Assembly: GCF_048269545.1 (NCBI RefSeq)
Contig: NZ_JBLXIJ010000005.1
Coordinates: 80,164 to 144,163, forward strand
DNA from: Halpernia sp048269545
Lineage (GTDB): Bacteria; Bacteroidota; Bacteroidia; Flavobacteriales; Weeksellaceae
Direction: 5' to 3'
DNA length: 64,000 nt
Of this stretch, positions 1 to 8,659 are shown piece by piece. The notes under the pieces were generated by a model. The model did not search any database. It was not told where the DNA came from and saw only the letters and a program-made list of their open reading frames with translations. Every line of letters begins with the position of its first letter. Position 1 is the stretch's first letter. The position numbers and the translations under genes were made by a program.

Positions 1-1367
1 TCACAGTAATGCATGAAGATTATCCTGGAGTTTTAGTAGTGGGAAGACTTGGCTCTCCGCTTGCAATTGGTTTGGGTGAAAAAGAATATTTTATCGCATC
101 TGATGCTTCGCCATTTGTAGAATTTACTAAAGAGGCAGTTTATTTGGAAGAAGGTCATATGGCAACAATTTCTTTAGAAAACGGCGTTGATATTAGAAAT
201 ATAAAGGATAATGTGAAAATAACTCCTGCTATTCAAGAATTAAAATTAAGTTTAGAGCAAATAGAAAAAGGAGGTTATGAACATTTTATGCTAAAAGAAA
301 TCTTTGAACAACCCAAATCTATTTTAGATACTTTAAGAGGAAGACTTTTAGTAGAAGAAGGCATTATTAAAATGGCTGGAATCTGGGATCATTTAGAAAG
401 ATTAAATAAAGCAGAAAGAATTATTATAATTGCTTGTGGAACTTCGTGGCATGCAGGTTTAATTGGAGAATATTTAATTGAAGAATTTGCTAGAATTCCT
501 GTTGAGGTAGAATATGCTTCAGAATTTAGATATAGAAATCCTATTATAACTAATAAAGATGTTGTCATAGCAATTTCACAATCTGGAGAGACGGCAGATA
601 CGATGGCTGCAATAAAGTTAGCAAAAGAAAAAGGCGCTTTCGTTTATGGTATTTGTAATGTGGTAGATTCATCTATTTCAAGATTTACAGATGGAGGTTC
701 TTACACTCATGCAGGTCCAGAAATTGGTGTGGCTTCTACAAAAGCATTTACTTCACAATTGACCATTTTATCATTAATTGCTTTAAAATTAGGAAAACAT
801 AATGGTAATCTGAGTAATGTAGAATTCATGAAATTAATTACAGAACTTGACGCGTTACCGAAAAAAGTAGAAGAAGTTTTAAGTACAACTCATGAATTGG
901 TTAAAGATATAGCGAAAGATTTTGTAGATGCGCAAAACTTTTTATACCTTGGAAGAGGTTATAATTTTCCTGCAGCATTAGAAGGTGCTTTAAAATTAAA
1001 AGAGATTTCTTATATCCACGCAGAAGGTTATCCTGCAGCAGAAATGAAACACGGCCCGATTGCGTTAATAGATGAAAATATGCCAATTGTAATTATTGCA
1101 CCTAAACAAGGACATTACGATAAAGTTGTGAGTAATGTGCAGGAAATAAAAGCCAGAAAAGGAAAAGTAATTGCATTAGTTAATAAAGGTGACGTTCAAG
1201 TAGCAAATATGGCAGATTATGTTATAGAATTCCCTGAAACATCAGAATGCTTTTCTCCAATAATTGCTTCAGTGCCACTTCAGTTATTGGCTTATTATAT
1301 TGCAGTATATCGTGGGGCAAATGTTGATCAACCTAGAAACCTCGCAAAATCAGTTACAGTAGAATAA
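1..1367 (+). CDS. glmS: Glutamine--fructose-6-phosphate aminotransferase (isomerizing), 3' part
   Basis: This makes glucosamine-6-phosphate from fructose-6-phosphate and glutamine, the first step towards UDP-GlcNAc for peptidoglycan and surface glycans. The frame is open at the window edge, so about 160 N-terminal residues (most of the glutaminase domain, with the catalytic Cys) lie outside. What is visible is the end of the glutaminase domain (GSPLAIGLGEKEYFIASD) and both SIS isomerase domains, with CGTSWHAG, SQSGETADT, AGPEIGVASTKAFTSQ, AAEMKHGPIALI and the canonical C-terminus KSVTVE. The ATG at base 9 is internal, not the start. No terminator is seen before gldK, 103 bases downstream. Confidence 0.96.
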   Translation, partial: TVMHEDYPGVLVVGRLGSPLAIGLGEKEYFIASDASPFVEFTKEAVYLEEGHMATISLENGVDIRNIKDNVKITPAIQELKLSLEQIEKGGYEHFMLKEIFEQPKSILDTLRGRLLVEEGIIKMAGIWDHLERLNKAERIIIIACGTSWHAGLIGEYLIEEFARIPVEVEYASEFRYRNPIITNKDVVIAISQSGETADTMAAIKLAKEKGAFVYGICNVVDSSISRFTDGGSYTHAGPEIGVASTKAFTSQLTILSLIALKLGKHNGNLSNVEFMKLITELDALPKKVEEVLSTTHELVKDIAKDFVDAQNFLYLGRGYNFPAALEGALKLKEISYIHAEGYPAAEMKHGPIALIDENMPIVIIAPKQGHYDKVVSNVQEIKARKGKVIALVNKGDVQVANMADYVIEFPETSECFSPIIASVPLQLLAYYIAVYRGANVDQPRNLAKSVTVE

Positions 1368-1420
1368 ATTATTTTTATAAAATATTAAATTAATTTTTAC
1401 GTTCTGTTAAAAAAATCATA

Positions 1421-1448
1421 TTTGGTTTTTAAAAAAATTATATATTTA
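1421..1448 (+). promoter_or_regulatory. Putative Bacteroidota-type promoter of the gld operon
   Basis: TTTG at 1421-1424 is followed 16 bases later by TATATTTA at 1441-1448, a 7/8 match to the -7 consensus TAnnTTTG. It lies 22 bases before the gldK ATG. The spacer is somewhat short for the class, so the call is tentative. Confidence 0.35.
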
Positions 1449-1470
1449 CCGCTTAATTTCAAAGAACAGC

Positions 1471-2910
1471 ATGAGAAGGATATTTCTATTACTATTACTA
1501 TTAACAACAACATTCATAATTTCTTGTTCTAAAGGTGGCAATTCACGAGCGGGAAAACCAGGTTCTAAAACCAAAGGAGAATTAGTTGCACGTAATAAAT
1601 CTAAAAGTTTTGTTGCAGAAAGACCTTATGGAATGGTTGCGATTCCTGCAGGTTCTTTTGTAATGGGTATGGCAGATCAAGACTTCACAAATACACCAGA
1701 AAAAGCACCATTAAAAACGGTTACGGTTTCTTCATTTTTTATGGATGAAACAGAAATTACAAATGCAGAATATCGATTTTTCATTAATTATGTTAAAGAT
1801 TCAATTGCGAGAACTTTATTGGCAGAAGCAGCAGGGAATGCAACAGGAAGCGGTAATGCAACAGGAATTGGAAATTATGCCTATTTAGCTAAAAAAGCAG
1901 GTGCTTCAATTACTCCTTATCAACAATTTTTGGAAGATAAAGGGGGGCGTGATGGTTATAATGAATCTAAAAGATTAGATTGGAGTGTTCCACTAACATA
2001 TAATACTTCAAACTATCCCGATGCACAATATGCAGAAGTAATGGAGTCTATGTATTTACCGCCTGCAAAAAGAATAAATAATGAAAGAATTATAGATACA
2101 AGTAAATTACTTTACTCTTATGAATGGGAAGATGTTGAAGCTGCAATAAAAGAAAAAGGTCGTGGTACAGAATATTTAAAAAAAGAAAGTATTGCAGTTT
2201 ATCCAGATACTACAGTTTGGGTAAAAGACTTCAATTATGCTTACAATGAACCATTATATGATGGCTATTTTTGGCGCAAAGCTTATGAAAATTACCCAGT
2301 TGTAGGAGTGACTTGGGACCAAGCAAGAGCTTATTGTAATTTTAAAACTAAGTTAAAATCTGATTATAACGAAAGATTAAAAAAGAAAAAACAAAAAGCA
2401 ATGGCTTTTCGTTTACCAACAGAAGCGGAATGGGAATATGCAGCTAAAGGAGGAATTGAAAACGCTACTTATCCATGGGGAGGTCCATATTTACAAGATG
2501 ACAGAGGTTGCTATTTAGCAAACTTTAAACCTAAACGTGGTAATTATATTGAAAATGAGGGGGAAAAAGGAAAAAAACAAGGCTACACATATACCGCACC
2601 AGTAAAATCTTATCAAAAAAATGGTTTCGGATTATATGATATGGCAGGAAATGTTTCAGAATGGACAGAATCACCTTACAGTAATTCTACTTATCAATAT
2701 TCTTCTACTTTAAATCCATATTTGTCAAATAAAGCAAATAGAGATGTAAAAAAATCCGTAAAAGGTGGTTCTTGGAAGGATATTTCATATACTTTAATGA
2801 CCGGATATAGAGATTGGGAAAGAAAAGATTCTGCCCGAAGTTTTATAGGATTTAGAACCGTTCAAGATATTCCAGAAGGTTCAGCTAAATACAGAAAAAG
2901 AACAAAATAA
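1471..2910 (+). CDS. gldK: GldK, gliding motility / type IX secretion lipoprotein
   Basis: GldK is an outer-membrane lipoprotein that forms, with GldN, the periplasmic ring of the type IX secretion system (T9SS) that exports adhesins and enzymes and drives gliding. The 479-residue product starts with a hydrophobic signal and a lipobox ending at Cys19 (FIISC). The body is a formylglycine-generating-enzyme/sulfatase-modifying fold: GMVAIPAGSFVMG near residue 55, FRLPTEAEWEYAAKGG near 315, and GLYDMAGNVSEW and GGSWKD towards the C-terminus. It is the first gene of gldK-L-M-N, with 36 bases to gldL. Order, lengths and motifs make the assignment secure. Confidence 0.95.
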   Translation: MRRIFLLLLLLTTTFIISCSKGGNSRAGKPGSKTKGELVARNKSKSFVAERPYGMVAIPAGSFVMGMADQDFTNTPEKAPLKTVTVSSFFMDETEITNAEYRFFINYVKDSIARTLLAEAAGNATGSGNATGIGNYAYLAKKAGASITPYQQFLEDKGGRDGYNESKRLDWSVPLTYNTSNYPDAQYAEVMESMYLPPAKRINNERIIDTSKLLYSYEWEDVEAAIKEKGRGTEYLKKESIAVYPDTTVWVKDFNYAYNEPLYDGYFWRKAYENYPVVGVTWDQARAYCNFKTKLKSDYNERLKKKKQKAMAFRLPTEAEWEYAAKGGIENATYPWGGPYLQDDRGCYLANFKPKRGNYIENEGEKGKKQGYTYTAPVKSYQKNGFGLYDMAGNVSEWTESPYSNSTYQYSSTLNPYLSNKANRDVKKSVKGGSWKDISYTLMTGYRDWERKDSARSFIGFRTVQDIPEGSAKYRKRTK

Positions 2911-2946
2911 TTAAAAAAATCACTAACAAAATAAATTTTCAAGAAC

Positions 2947-3621
2947 ATGTTTAAAAATCAAGCAAATGCCACCAATTTTTTCTATTCTTTTTTTGCTGCT
3001 ATTGTTATTTTAGGAGCATTATTTAAAATGACTCACTGGAGTTTAGGACCTTTAAGTGGTAATTTAACTTTAGGAATTGGTCTAGGTGCGGAAGTTATAG
3101 TGTTTTTATTTATGGCATTTTTCCCCGAAAAATCTGTTGAAACTTATGCTTGGGAAAATGTCTATCCAGAATTATTAGATCCAAATGCAGTTGCAAAACC
3201 ACGCAAAACTATAAATTATGCAGATAATGAGCTTAATGTTTCTCTTTCTGATAAATTAGACAAAATGCTTGCTGATGCCAATTTAGACGTAAGTTTATTT
3301 GAAAGATTAAAAACAGGCTTAGATAAATTTTCAGGTTCTGTAGAAAAAATTAATGAAACAGTAGATGTTTCTAGTGCAACACAAAAATATAACGACCAGC
3401 TTACTTTAGCTGCTTCTCATTTAGAAAGTATGAATGCACTTTACTCACTTCAGTTAGAAAATGGAAAAGCACAAAATGAATATAGCAAAAAATATATAGA
3501 AGATTTACAGAAAAGTGCAGCTCATTCCGACAATTTTAATTCAGAATTACAAGGATTAACATCTAATTTAAATAATCTTAATAAAGTTTACGGCGGTATG
3601 TTAAACGCAATGAAAGCCTAG
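2947..3621 (+). CDS. gldL: GldL, T9SS motor inner-membrane subunit
   Basis: GldL forms with GldM the proton-driven rotary motor that powers T9SS and gliding. The protein has 224 residues. Two transmembrane helices occupy roughly residues 11-31 and 40-60; the second contains a buried acidic residue, Glu49 (GAEVIVF), and His30 and Lys27 lie near the end of the first, all fitting the family's proton path. The rest is cytoplasmic, mostly alpha-helical and probably coiled coil. It lies between gldK and gldM, 48 bases before gldM, and is almost certainly cotranscribed with them. Confidence 0.95.
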   Translation: MFKNQANATNFFYSFFAAIVILGALFKMTHWSLGPLSGNLTLGIGLGAEVIVFLFMAFFPEKSVETYAWENVYPELLDPNAVAKPRKTINYADNELNVSLSDKLDKMLADANLDVSLFERLKTGLDKFSGSVEKINETVDVSSATQKYNDQLTLAASHLESMNALYSLQLENGKAQNEYSKKYIEDLQKSAAHSDNFNSELQGLTSNLNNLNKVYGGMLNAMKA

Positions 3622-3669
3622 TTTTCCTTAATTTTTAATTACTAACGTATAAAATAATTTTATTTAAAA

Positions 3670-5223
3670 ATGGCACAAGGAAAACAAACACCTCGTCAGA
3701 AAATGATAAACCTGATGTATCTGGTTTTTATCGCAATGCTTGCATTGACGATTGATCAGGAAATCATCAGATCTTATCAAGATACAAATCAATCTTTGCA
3801 AGAAACCAGAATGCTAACTCAGAATAACAATAATATTTTTGAGACTACATTAGCTGCAAAAGCAAAAAATTCCCCAGAAAGCTTTCAAATTCCATTACAG
3901 AATTATCAGAATTTAAAATTAAAAGCAGATGCTTTGGTTACCAATTTAGAAGGAATAAAAGCACAATTAAAAGAAAAAGCAGAATTTGATCCTGCACAAA
4001 ATGTAGAAGAAAACTTTACAGCTCTAAATAATACAGAACCTTCTACTAAATTTTTCTTTAATGATGGGAGTGAAAATTCACCATCAAAAAATGCTTTAGC
4101 TTTACAAGAACAAATCAATGATTTTAGAGCATTTGTAAATCAAACTTTTGGTGCAATTCCTGCAATGAAAAGTATTGTTGAAAGAGCAAATAAACAAATG
4201 GTAACAGTTTCTAAAATTAAAAATAAAAACTGGTTGCAATACAAATTTTACAACCAACCACTTATTGCAGCACTTTCTAATATGGAGGTAATTCAATCTT
4301 CAGTTCGTGGTATTCAAGGAGATGCATTATCTTTAATGTTACAAGAAAAAATTGATGCAGATATTAAATTTGATAAATACACCGCTATTGTTTCTGCACC
4401 CACGCAAGTTGTGCAAGGTGAAACTGCAGTTGCAAAGGTAACTATTGGAAATTCTTCTAGTAATGTTCCTGGTTTATCTATGCCTGGTTTGACGGTTACA
4501 AACGGACAAGGAATTGCTAATTTAAATACAAGTTCTGTTGGTCCACATACCTTTAGTGGAACCATTTCATTTAGAGATGTAAATGGAAAAGAGATTCCAT
4601 TAACTTACAGTCAAACTTATAATGTAGTTTCTGGTGTTAATGAGTTAAAAGCACAAGCAGGTGCTTTATTATCCGCAGATAAAATGAATGTTTTATACCG
4701 TGGTTTAGGAAATCCAATTTCCGGTTCTATTTTGGGAGCAGATACTTCTGGACTTTCACTTTCTGCGCCTGGCGCAACGGTAAGTGGTGGAAGAGGAAAA
4801 TGGACTGTAACTCCACACAGTGGAAATACAGTTAAATTAACAATTTCTGGAAAAGATTCTAAAGGTAAAGTTATTTCTCAAGGATTTGAATTTAGAATTA
4901 AAAATGTTCCGCCACCGGTTGGTCAAATCAGAGGTGAAAGCGTAGTCTCAATGCCCGCAAGTTCAATAGCAAATCAAACAGTTACAGCTACAATGCCAGA
5001 TTTTGATTTTCCTGTGACATTTAAAGTTAATAGTTTTAACTTCAAAGTTCCGGGAAGAGCAGCGATGAATATTTCAGGAAGTTCTATGAGTGGCGTTGCA
5101 AGTTTAACCAAAAATTTAAGAGCCGGAGATATTGTTTATGTTTTTGGCATCCAAGCGACTGCAGTAGGTTTAGGAAATCAAACTTTAAAAAATATTCCAC
5201 CAATTGTAATAAACGTTCAATAA
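3670..5223 (+). CDS. gldM: GldM, T9SS motor/periplasmic shaft protein
   Basis: GldM is anchored by one transmembrane helix inside the GldL ring and reaches across the periplasm as a dimer of stacked beta domains to contact GldK/GldN. The 517-residue product begins with the family signature RQKMINLMYLVFIAMLALT (residues 9-27, single membrane helix). A helical domain with long Gln/Asn-rich stretches follows, then a series of Ig-like beta domains (from about residue 225) ending at IPPIVINVQ. Length and architecture match the family (about 515 residues). gldN follows after 50 bases. Confidence 0.95.
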   Translation: MAQGKQTPRQKMINLMYLVFIAMLALTIDQEIIRSYQDTNQSLQETRMLTQNNNNIFETTLAAKAKNSPESFQIPLQNYQNLKLKADALVTNLEGIKAQLKEKAEFDPAQNVEENFTALNNTEPSTKFFFNDGSENSPSKNALALQEQINDFRAFVNQTFGAIPAMKSIVERANKQMVTVSKIKNKNWLQYKFYNQPLIAALSNMEVIQSSVRGIQGDALSLMLQEKIDADIKFDKYTAIVSAPTQVVQGETAVAKVTIGNSSSNVPGLSMPGLTVTNGQGIANLNTSSVGPHTFSGTISFRDVNGKEIPLTYSQTYNVVSGVNELKAQAGALLSADKMNVLYRGLGNPISGSILGADTSGLSLSAPGATVSGGRGKWTVTPHSGNTVKLTISGKDSKGKVISQGFEFRIKNVPPPVGQIRGESVVSMPASSIANQTVTATMPDFDFPVTFKVNSFNFKVPGRAAMNISGSSMSGVASLTKNLRAGDIVYVFGIQATAVGLGNQTLKNIPPIVINVQ

Positions 5224-5273
5224 TAGCGTTTTAATTTGATAGATTAATTTATCTATAGTACAAAAATTTTAGA

Positions 5274-6341
5274 ATGAAAAAGGTCTTATTTATAATACTT
5301 GCTCTGAGTTTCACAGTGGTTGGAGCTCAAACAAAGAAGAGAACAAAAAAGAATAAAAAGGCAAAAACTTCAGCTTCAGCTGCTAAAGTTTCACCAGTTG
5401 CTGCTGCAGAAATTCCTGTTCAAGCACCAGTAGTAGAAACTCCTTCAACTAGAGCTTCTATTGATGATGCTCCAGTAAATTCTATGTCAATTTTAAATGC
5501 AAAATCCCCAGAATCGTTTAGAAAATATAGAGAATCTGGAATGATGAAACAGGGTGATTCTTTGGTTTCTACTAAAATAGATCCATTAAAATATGGTTTT
5601 ATTGAAGACAAAGACATACTTAAAAGTATGGTGACTTGGGAAATTATAGATATGAATGAAAAAATTAATCAGCCTTTTTATCACAATGAAGACGGTTTGG
5701 TTTCTCAAAATAAATCCCTCTATCAAATTTTGTTGGATGCTATAAACAATGGAGAAATTACTGAAGTTTATGATGATGAGCTTTTTACGACAAGATTAAC
5801 CCCAGATCAAATTGCAGCTCGAACTCATAATACCAAAATCTCTGATTATTTAATTGATAAAATTAATGCAGGAACTGCTACTGAAGAAGATAAAAAAGCG
5901 GGAACCGATATTTATGAAACAAAATCTGAAAATGTAAAACTTTTGAAGATTAAAGGAATGTGGTACATTGACCGCAGAGATGGCGAAATGAAATACAGAT
6001 TAATCGGTATTTGTGCAATGGGACAAGATCCTGCAACTATGGGTCAACAATTTGCTAATAAAGACGAATTGATTGATTTATTTTGGATTTTTTATCCAGA
6101 TGCGAGAAAAGTTTTAGCTAATAATATTGTATTTAATAATAAAAACTTATCATCAGATATTTCTTATGATGATTTATTAAATGCACGTCGTTTCTCTTCT
6201 ATTATTTATAAAGTAGATAATGGTTTAGGAAATGGGGTAATTAAAGATTATATTCCAAAAGATGCACAAGCACAGTTAGATGAAAGTGATCGTATTAAAA
6301 ACCAGATTTTACAGATGGAAAATGATATGTGGTCTTACTAA
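5274..6341 (+). CDS. gldN: GldN, T9SS ring protein
   Basis: GldN is a periplasmic partner of GldK in the ring complex of T9SS. The product has 355 residues with a Sec signal peptide (cleavage probably after GAQ, residue 19). A low-complexity Lys/Ala/Pro linker (about residues 20-60) follows, then the conserved domain with SMVTWEIIDMNEKINQPF and MWYIDRRDGEMKYRLIGI. It is slightly longer than the F. johnsoniae protein because of the linker. It is the last gene of the gld operon and is followed by a strong intrinsic terminator. Confidence 0.94.
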   Translation: MKKVLFIILALSFTVVGAQTKKRTKKNKKAKTSASAAKVSPVAAAEIPVQAPVVETPSTRASIDDAPVNSMSILNAKSPESFRKYRESGMMKQGDSLVSTKIDPLKYGFIEDKDILKSMVTWEIIDMNEKINQPFYHNEDGLVSQNKSLYQILLDAINNGEITEVYDDELFTTRLTPDQIAARTHNTKISDYLIDKINAGTATEEDKKAGTDIYETKSENVKLLKIKGMWYIDRRDGEMKYRLIGICAMGQDPATMGQQFANKDELIDLFWIFYPDARKVLANNIVFNNKNLSSDISYDDLLNARRFSSIIYKVDNGLGNGVIKDYIPKDAQAQLDESDRIKNQILQMENDMWSY

Positions 6342-6363
6342 ATCAATGTAAAATAATATTATA

Positions 6364-6399
6364 AAACCTGAGTATATTTTACTCAGGTTTTTTCTTTTA
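6364..6399 (+). terminator. Intrinsic terminator of the gldKLMN operon
   Basis: An 11-bp perfect stem, AAACCTGAGTA (6364-6374) with TACTCAGGTTT (6380-6390), has a 5-base loop and a T-rich tail. It begins 23 bases after the gldN stop. Confidence 0.9.
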
Positions 6400-6424
6400 A
6401 GATATTTATTAGTAGATTTTGAAA

Positions 6425-7456
6425 ATGAAAAATGTAGAATATATAATAGTTGGAGACGGTTATGCAGCTTTGTTTTTTGCACACCAATTAATCAAAAATA
6501 AAAAATCATTTGTTCTATTTTCTGGTGGAAAAAAAAGCGCGTCGCATATTTCTGCAGGAATCATCAATCCCTTAGTTTTAAAAAGATTTACACGTTTTTG
6601 GCTGGCTCAAGAACAAATAAATGCACTCCATGAAACTTTAAATGAAATTGAAAATTATACTAAGAAGAATTATTGGGTAAATGAACCAATTCATCGCATT
6701 TTACATGATGAAATGGAACGTGAAGTTTGGTCGAAAAAAAGCAAAAGAGAAGATTTAAAACCTTTTTTAAGTCAAGAGTTTGAAAGATTTGAAGAAGTCA
6801 AAAATCCTTTCGGAACAGGTTATGTTTTGCAATCTGGGCGTTTAAATGTTGTTGATTTTTTTAATGATTTATTTTCTTATTTATATAAAATAGATTCTTT
6901 AATTTCTGAATTTTTTAATTACGATGAGTTAAATAGAAAAGAAAATATTTATCAAAATTTTAAATTTAAGCATATTGTTTTTGCTGAAGGAATGGCGGTT
7001 AGAAATAATCCGTTTTTTAAAAATATTCCTTTAATTCCGAATAAAGGACACCAATTTAATTTAAAATTATCTGAAAATATTGGTAATAAAACCTTTAAGA
7101 AAAAATATTTCTTTTTTCCAATGTCAGAAAACAATTTCTATTATGGCGGAACTCACGATCGTGATCATTTAGAAGATGAAATCAACCAAGATTCTGTTGA
7201 AGATTTAAAAAATTCTTTAGAAGATTTTTATAAAAATGAATATGAAGTTTCGGATATTAATTTTGCTTTTCGAGCAACAGTTGAAGATAGAAGACCAATT
7301 TTAGGACGACATGAATTGTATGAAAATTTATATATTTTAAACGGACTTGGCGCACGCGGAATTTTAAACGGAAATTATTTTGCCAAAGATTTATTCAATT
7401 TTATTGAAAACGGAAAACCTTTGATGGAGGAAGTAGATTTGAAACGATTTTTTTAA
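6425..7456 (+). CDS. FAD-dependent oxidoreductase (DAO/glycine-oxidase-like)
   Basis: This 343-residue protein has an N-terminal dinucleotide-binding fold (YIIVGDGYAALFFAHQL, a GxGxxA variant) and a C-terminal FAD contact region (VEDRRPILGRHELYENLYILNGLGARG), as in the D-amino-acid/glycine oxidase superfamily. The substrate cannot be read from sequence. A TTG two codons upstream (6419) is in frame, but the ATG at 6425 begins directly before the Rossmann strand and is preferred. It follows the gld terminator on the same strand and probably has its own promoter; its stop is followed at once by a repeat element. Confidence 0.8.
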   Translation: MKNVEYIIVGDGYAALFFAHQLIKNKKSFVLFSGGKKSASHISAGIINPLVLKRFTRFWLAQEQINALHETLNEIENYTKKNYWVNEPIHRILHDEMEREVWSKKSKREDLKPFLSQEFERFEEVKNPFGTGYVLQSGRLNVVDFFNDLFSYLYKIDSLISEFFNYDELNRKENIYQNFKFKHIVFAEGMAVRNNPFFKNIPLIPNKGHQFNLKLSENIGNKTFKKKYFFFPMSENNFYYGGTHDRDHLEDEINQDSVEDLKNSLEDFYKNEYEVSDINFAFRATVEDRRPILGRHELYENLYILNGLGARGILNGNYFAKDLFNFIENGKPLMEEVDLKRFF

Positions 7457-7460
7457 TGAT

Positions 7461-7560
7461 GTGAAGTTGTAAAGATGTAAAGTCGCAAATGCGTAAAGGC
7501 AACTTTAAATAAATATAAATTTTGTGAATTCTTCACGACTCAACAACTTTACAACTTCAC
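7461..7560. repeat. Inverted repeat built of 8-nt units between convergent genes
   Basis: The left arm GTGAAGTTGTAAAG (7461-7474) is the exact reverse complement of CTTTACAACTTCAC (7547-7560). The left side continues as degenerate octamers ending in TAAA/CAAA (GTTGTAAA, GATGTAAA, GTCGCAAA, TGCGTAAA). It begins 5 bases after the FAD oxidoreductase stop and fills the gap to the corA-like gene. It may act as a bidirectional terminator, although the loop is long. Confidence 0.8.
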
Positions 7561-7564
7561 ACCT

Positions 7565-8464
7565 TTACCATTTCTTCTTCCGCATATAAAGAAAAATCAC
7601 AATTTCAATTAAAAGCATTAATCCCAAAACGTAATAATATCCGTGTTGCAGATGAAGTTCCGGCATAATCTCAAAATTCATCCCGTAAACTCCGGCAATA
7701 AAAGTGATTGGTAAAAAATAGACAGAAAATATAGCCAAAAGTTTCATCACTTGATTCGCCTTTTGATCCGAAAGTGCTAAAAACATTGAAATTAAAGTAG
7801 TGACTTGCGCATTTAAATGATCAAAATCTGCAATTACATCTTTGTATTTATCTTTTAAATCTACGGTTTCAGAATCTTCTAAATCTAATATTTTAAATTT
7901 ATCAATCCAGTCAGAAGACATATTTAAAATTCTCATATTCAAACCAGTTCGTCTTTTTAAACGATAAAGACGCCGGATTTGGTTTGTATTACTCGTGTTT
8001 TTCAAGAAAATTTCATCTTCCAAATGTTCCAAAGAATCCATCAAATGACTGGCTTCGTCATCATAAGATTTCATCACTTTCAGCGCTAAAATTAATGCAA
8101 TATCTTCTTTCGTAATGGTTTCAGCTTTTTTATTGACTTCCAAGCGCGTTTCTTGCACGCTTTTATTATTCATTCTGTGAATACTAATGATTGTTTTATC
8201 AAAAATAAAAATTCCCAATTTTGTACTCACATCGCTTATACTGTTCAAATTTTTGCGTTCAAGTTCCGTGTTTTCTCGCATCAGAAAAAACAAAACATCA
8301 TCTACTTTTTCAAATTTTGGTAAATGATTGGCGTCAATTGTGTCTTCTAAAAGCAAATGATTTATAGAATACCGCTCGTGAATAAATTTCAAATCCTCTG
8401 CAGTTGGTGCAATCACGTCCAACCATTCACAATGCTCATTTTTAAGGAAAATTTCTATCGCCAT
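7565..8464 (-). CDS. corA: CorA-family magnesium/divalent cation transporter
   Basis: The 299-residue product has a large soluble N-terminal domain and a helical stalk (about residues 130-235). Two C-terminal membrane helices are separated by the signature loop YGMNFEIMPEL (GMN at 261-263), which forms the selectivity filter of the pentameric channel. The C-terminus is short and basic (RKKKW). It belongs to the CorA/ZntB superfamily; Mg2+ is the likeliest ion, but Co2+, Ni2+ or Zn2+ cannot be excluded. It is transcribed divergently from the fabH-like gene. Confidence 0.9.
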   Translation of the reverse strand: MAIEIFLKNEHCEWLDVIAPTAEDLKFIHERYSINHLLLEDTIDANHLPKFEKVDDVLFFLMRENTELERKNLNSISDVSTKLGIFIFDKTIISIHRMNNKSVQETRLEVNKKAETITKEDIALILALKVMKSYDDEASHLMDSLEHLEDEIFLKNTSNTNQIRRLYRLKRRTGLNMRILNMSSDWIDKFKILDLEDSETVDLKDKYKDVIADFDHLNAQVTTLISMFLALSDQKANQVMKLLAIFSVYFLPITFIAGVYGMNFEIMPELHLQHGYYYVLGLMLLIEIVIFLYMRKKKW

Positions 8465-8468
8465 TTCA

Positions 8469-8476
8469 CAAATTTA
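8469..8476 (-). promoter_or_regulatory. Putative -7 element for corA, implying a leaderless mRNA
   Basis: On the minus strand TAAATTTG is a perfect TAnnTTTG match ending only 4 bases before the corA ATG (8464). Initiation a few bases downstream would place the 5' end at or next to the start codon. No convincing -33 TTTG is visible, so a chance AT-rich match is possible. Confidence 0.35.
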
Positions 8477-8510
8477 ATATAAAAATTTGGCTTCATATTA
8501 TATTTTTTTT

Positions 8511-8592
8511 GGCAGACAATTCCGCCCTCCGTTCCCGCTTTTTTGTTCGTCGTTCCTCCTCACAAAAAGAGCTCCACTCAGGTCGGGCTGCA
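8511..8592. repeat. GC-rich intergenic element
   Basis: About 80 bases (from GGCAGACAATTCCGCCC to AGGTCGGGCTGC) are close to 50% GC in surroundings near 25%, and contain no gene. The composition and position in a divergent intergenic gap suggest an interspersed repeat; similar GC-rich blocks are common between genes in Chryseobacterium-like genomes. No other copy was recognised in this window. Confidence 0.5.
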
Positions 8593-8659
8593 ATTATTAG
8601 CACTTTAGAAATTATATCATAATTAATTCTATTTTCTTAAATTTACTAAAAATAAAAAA

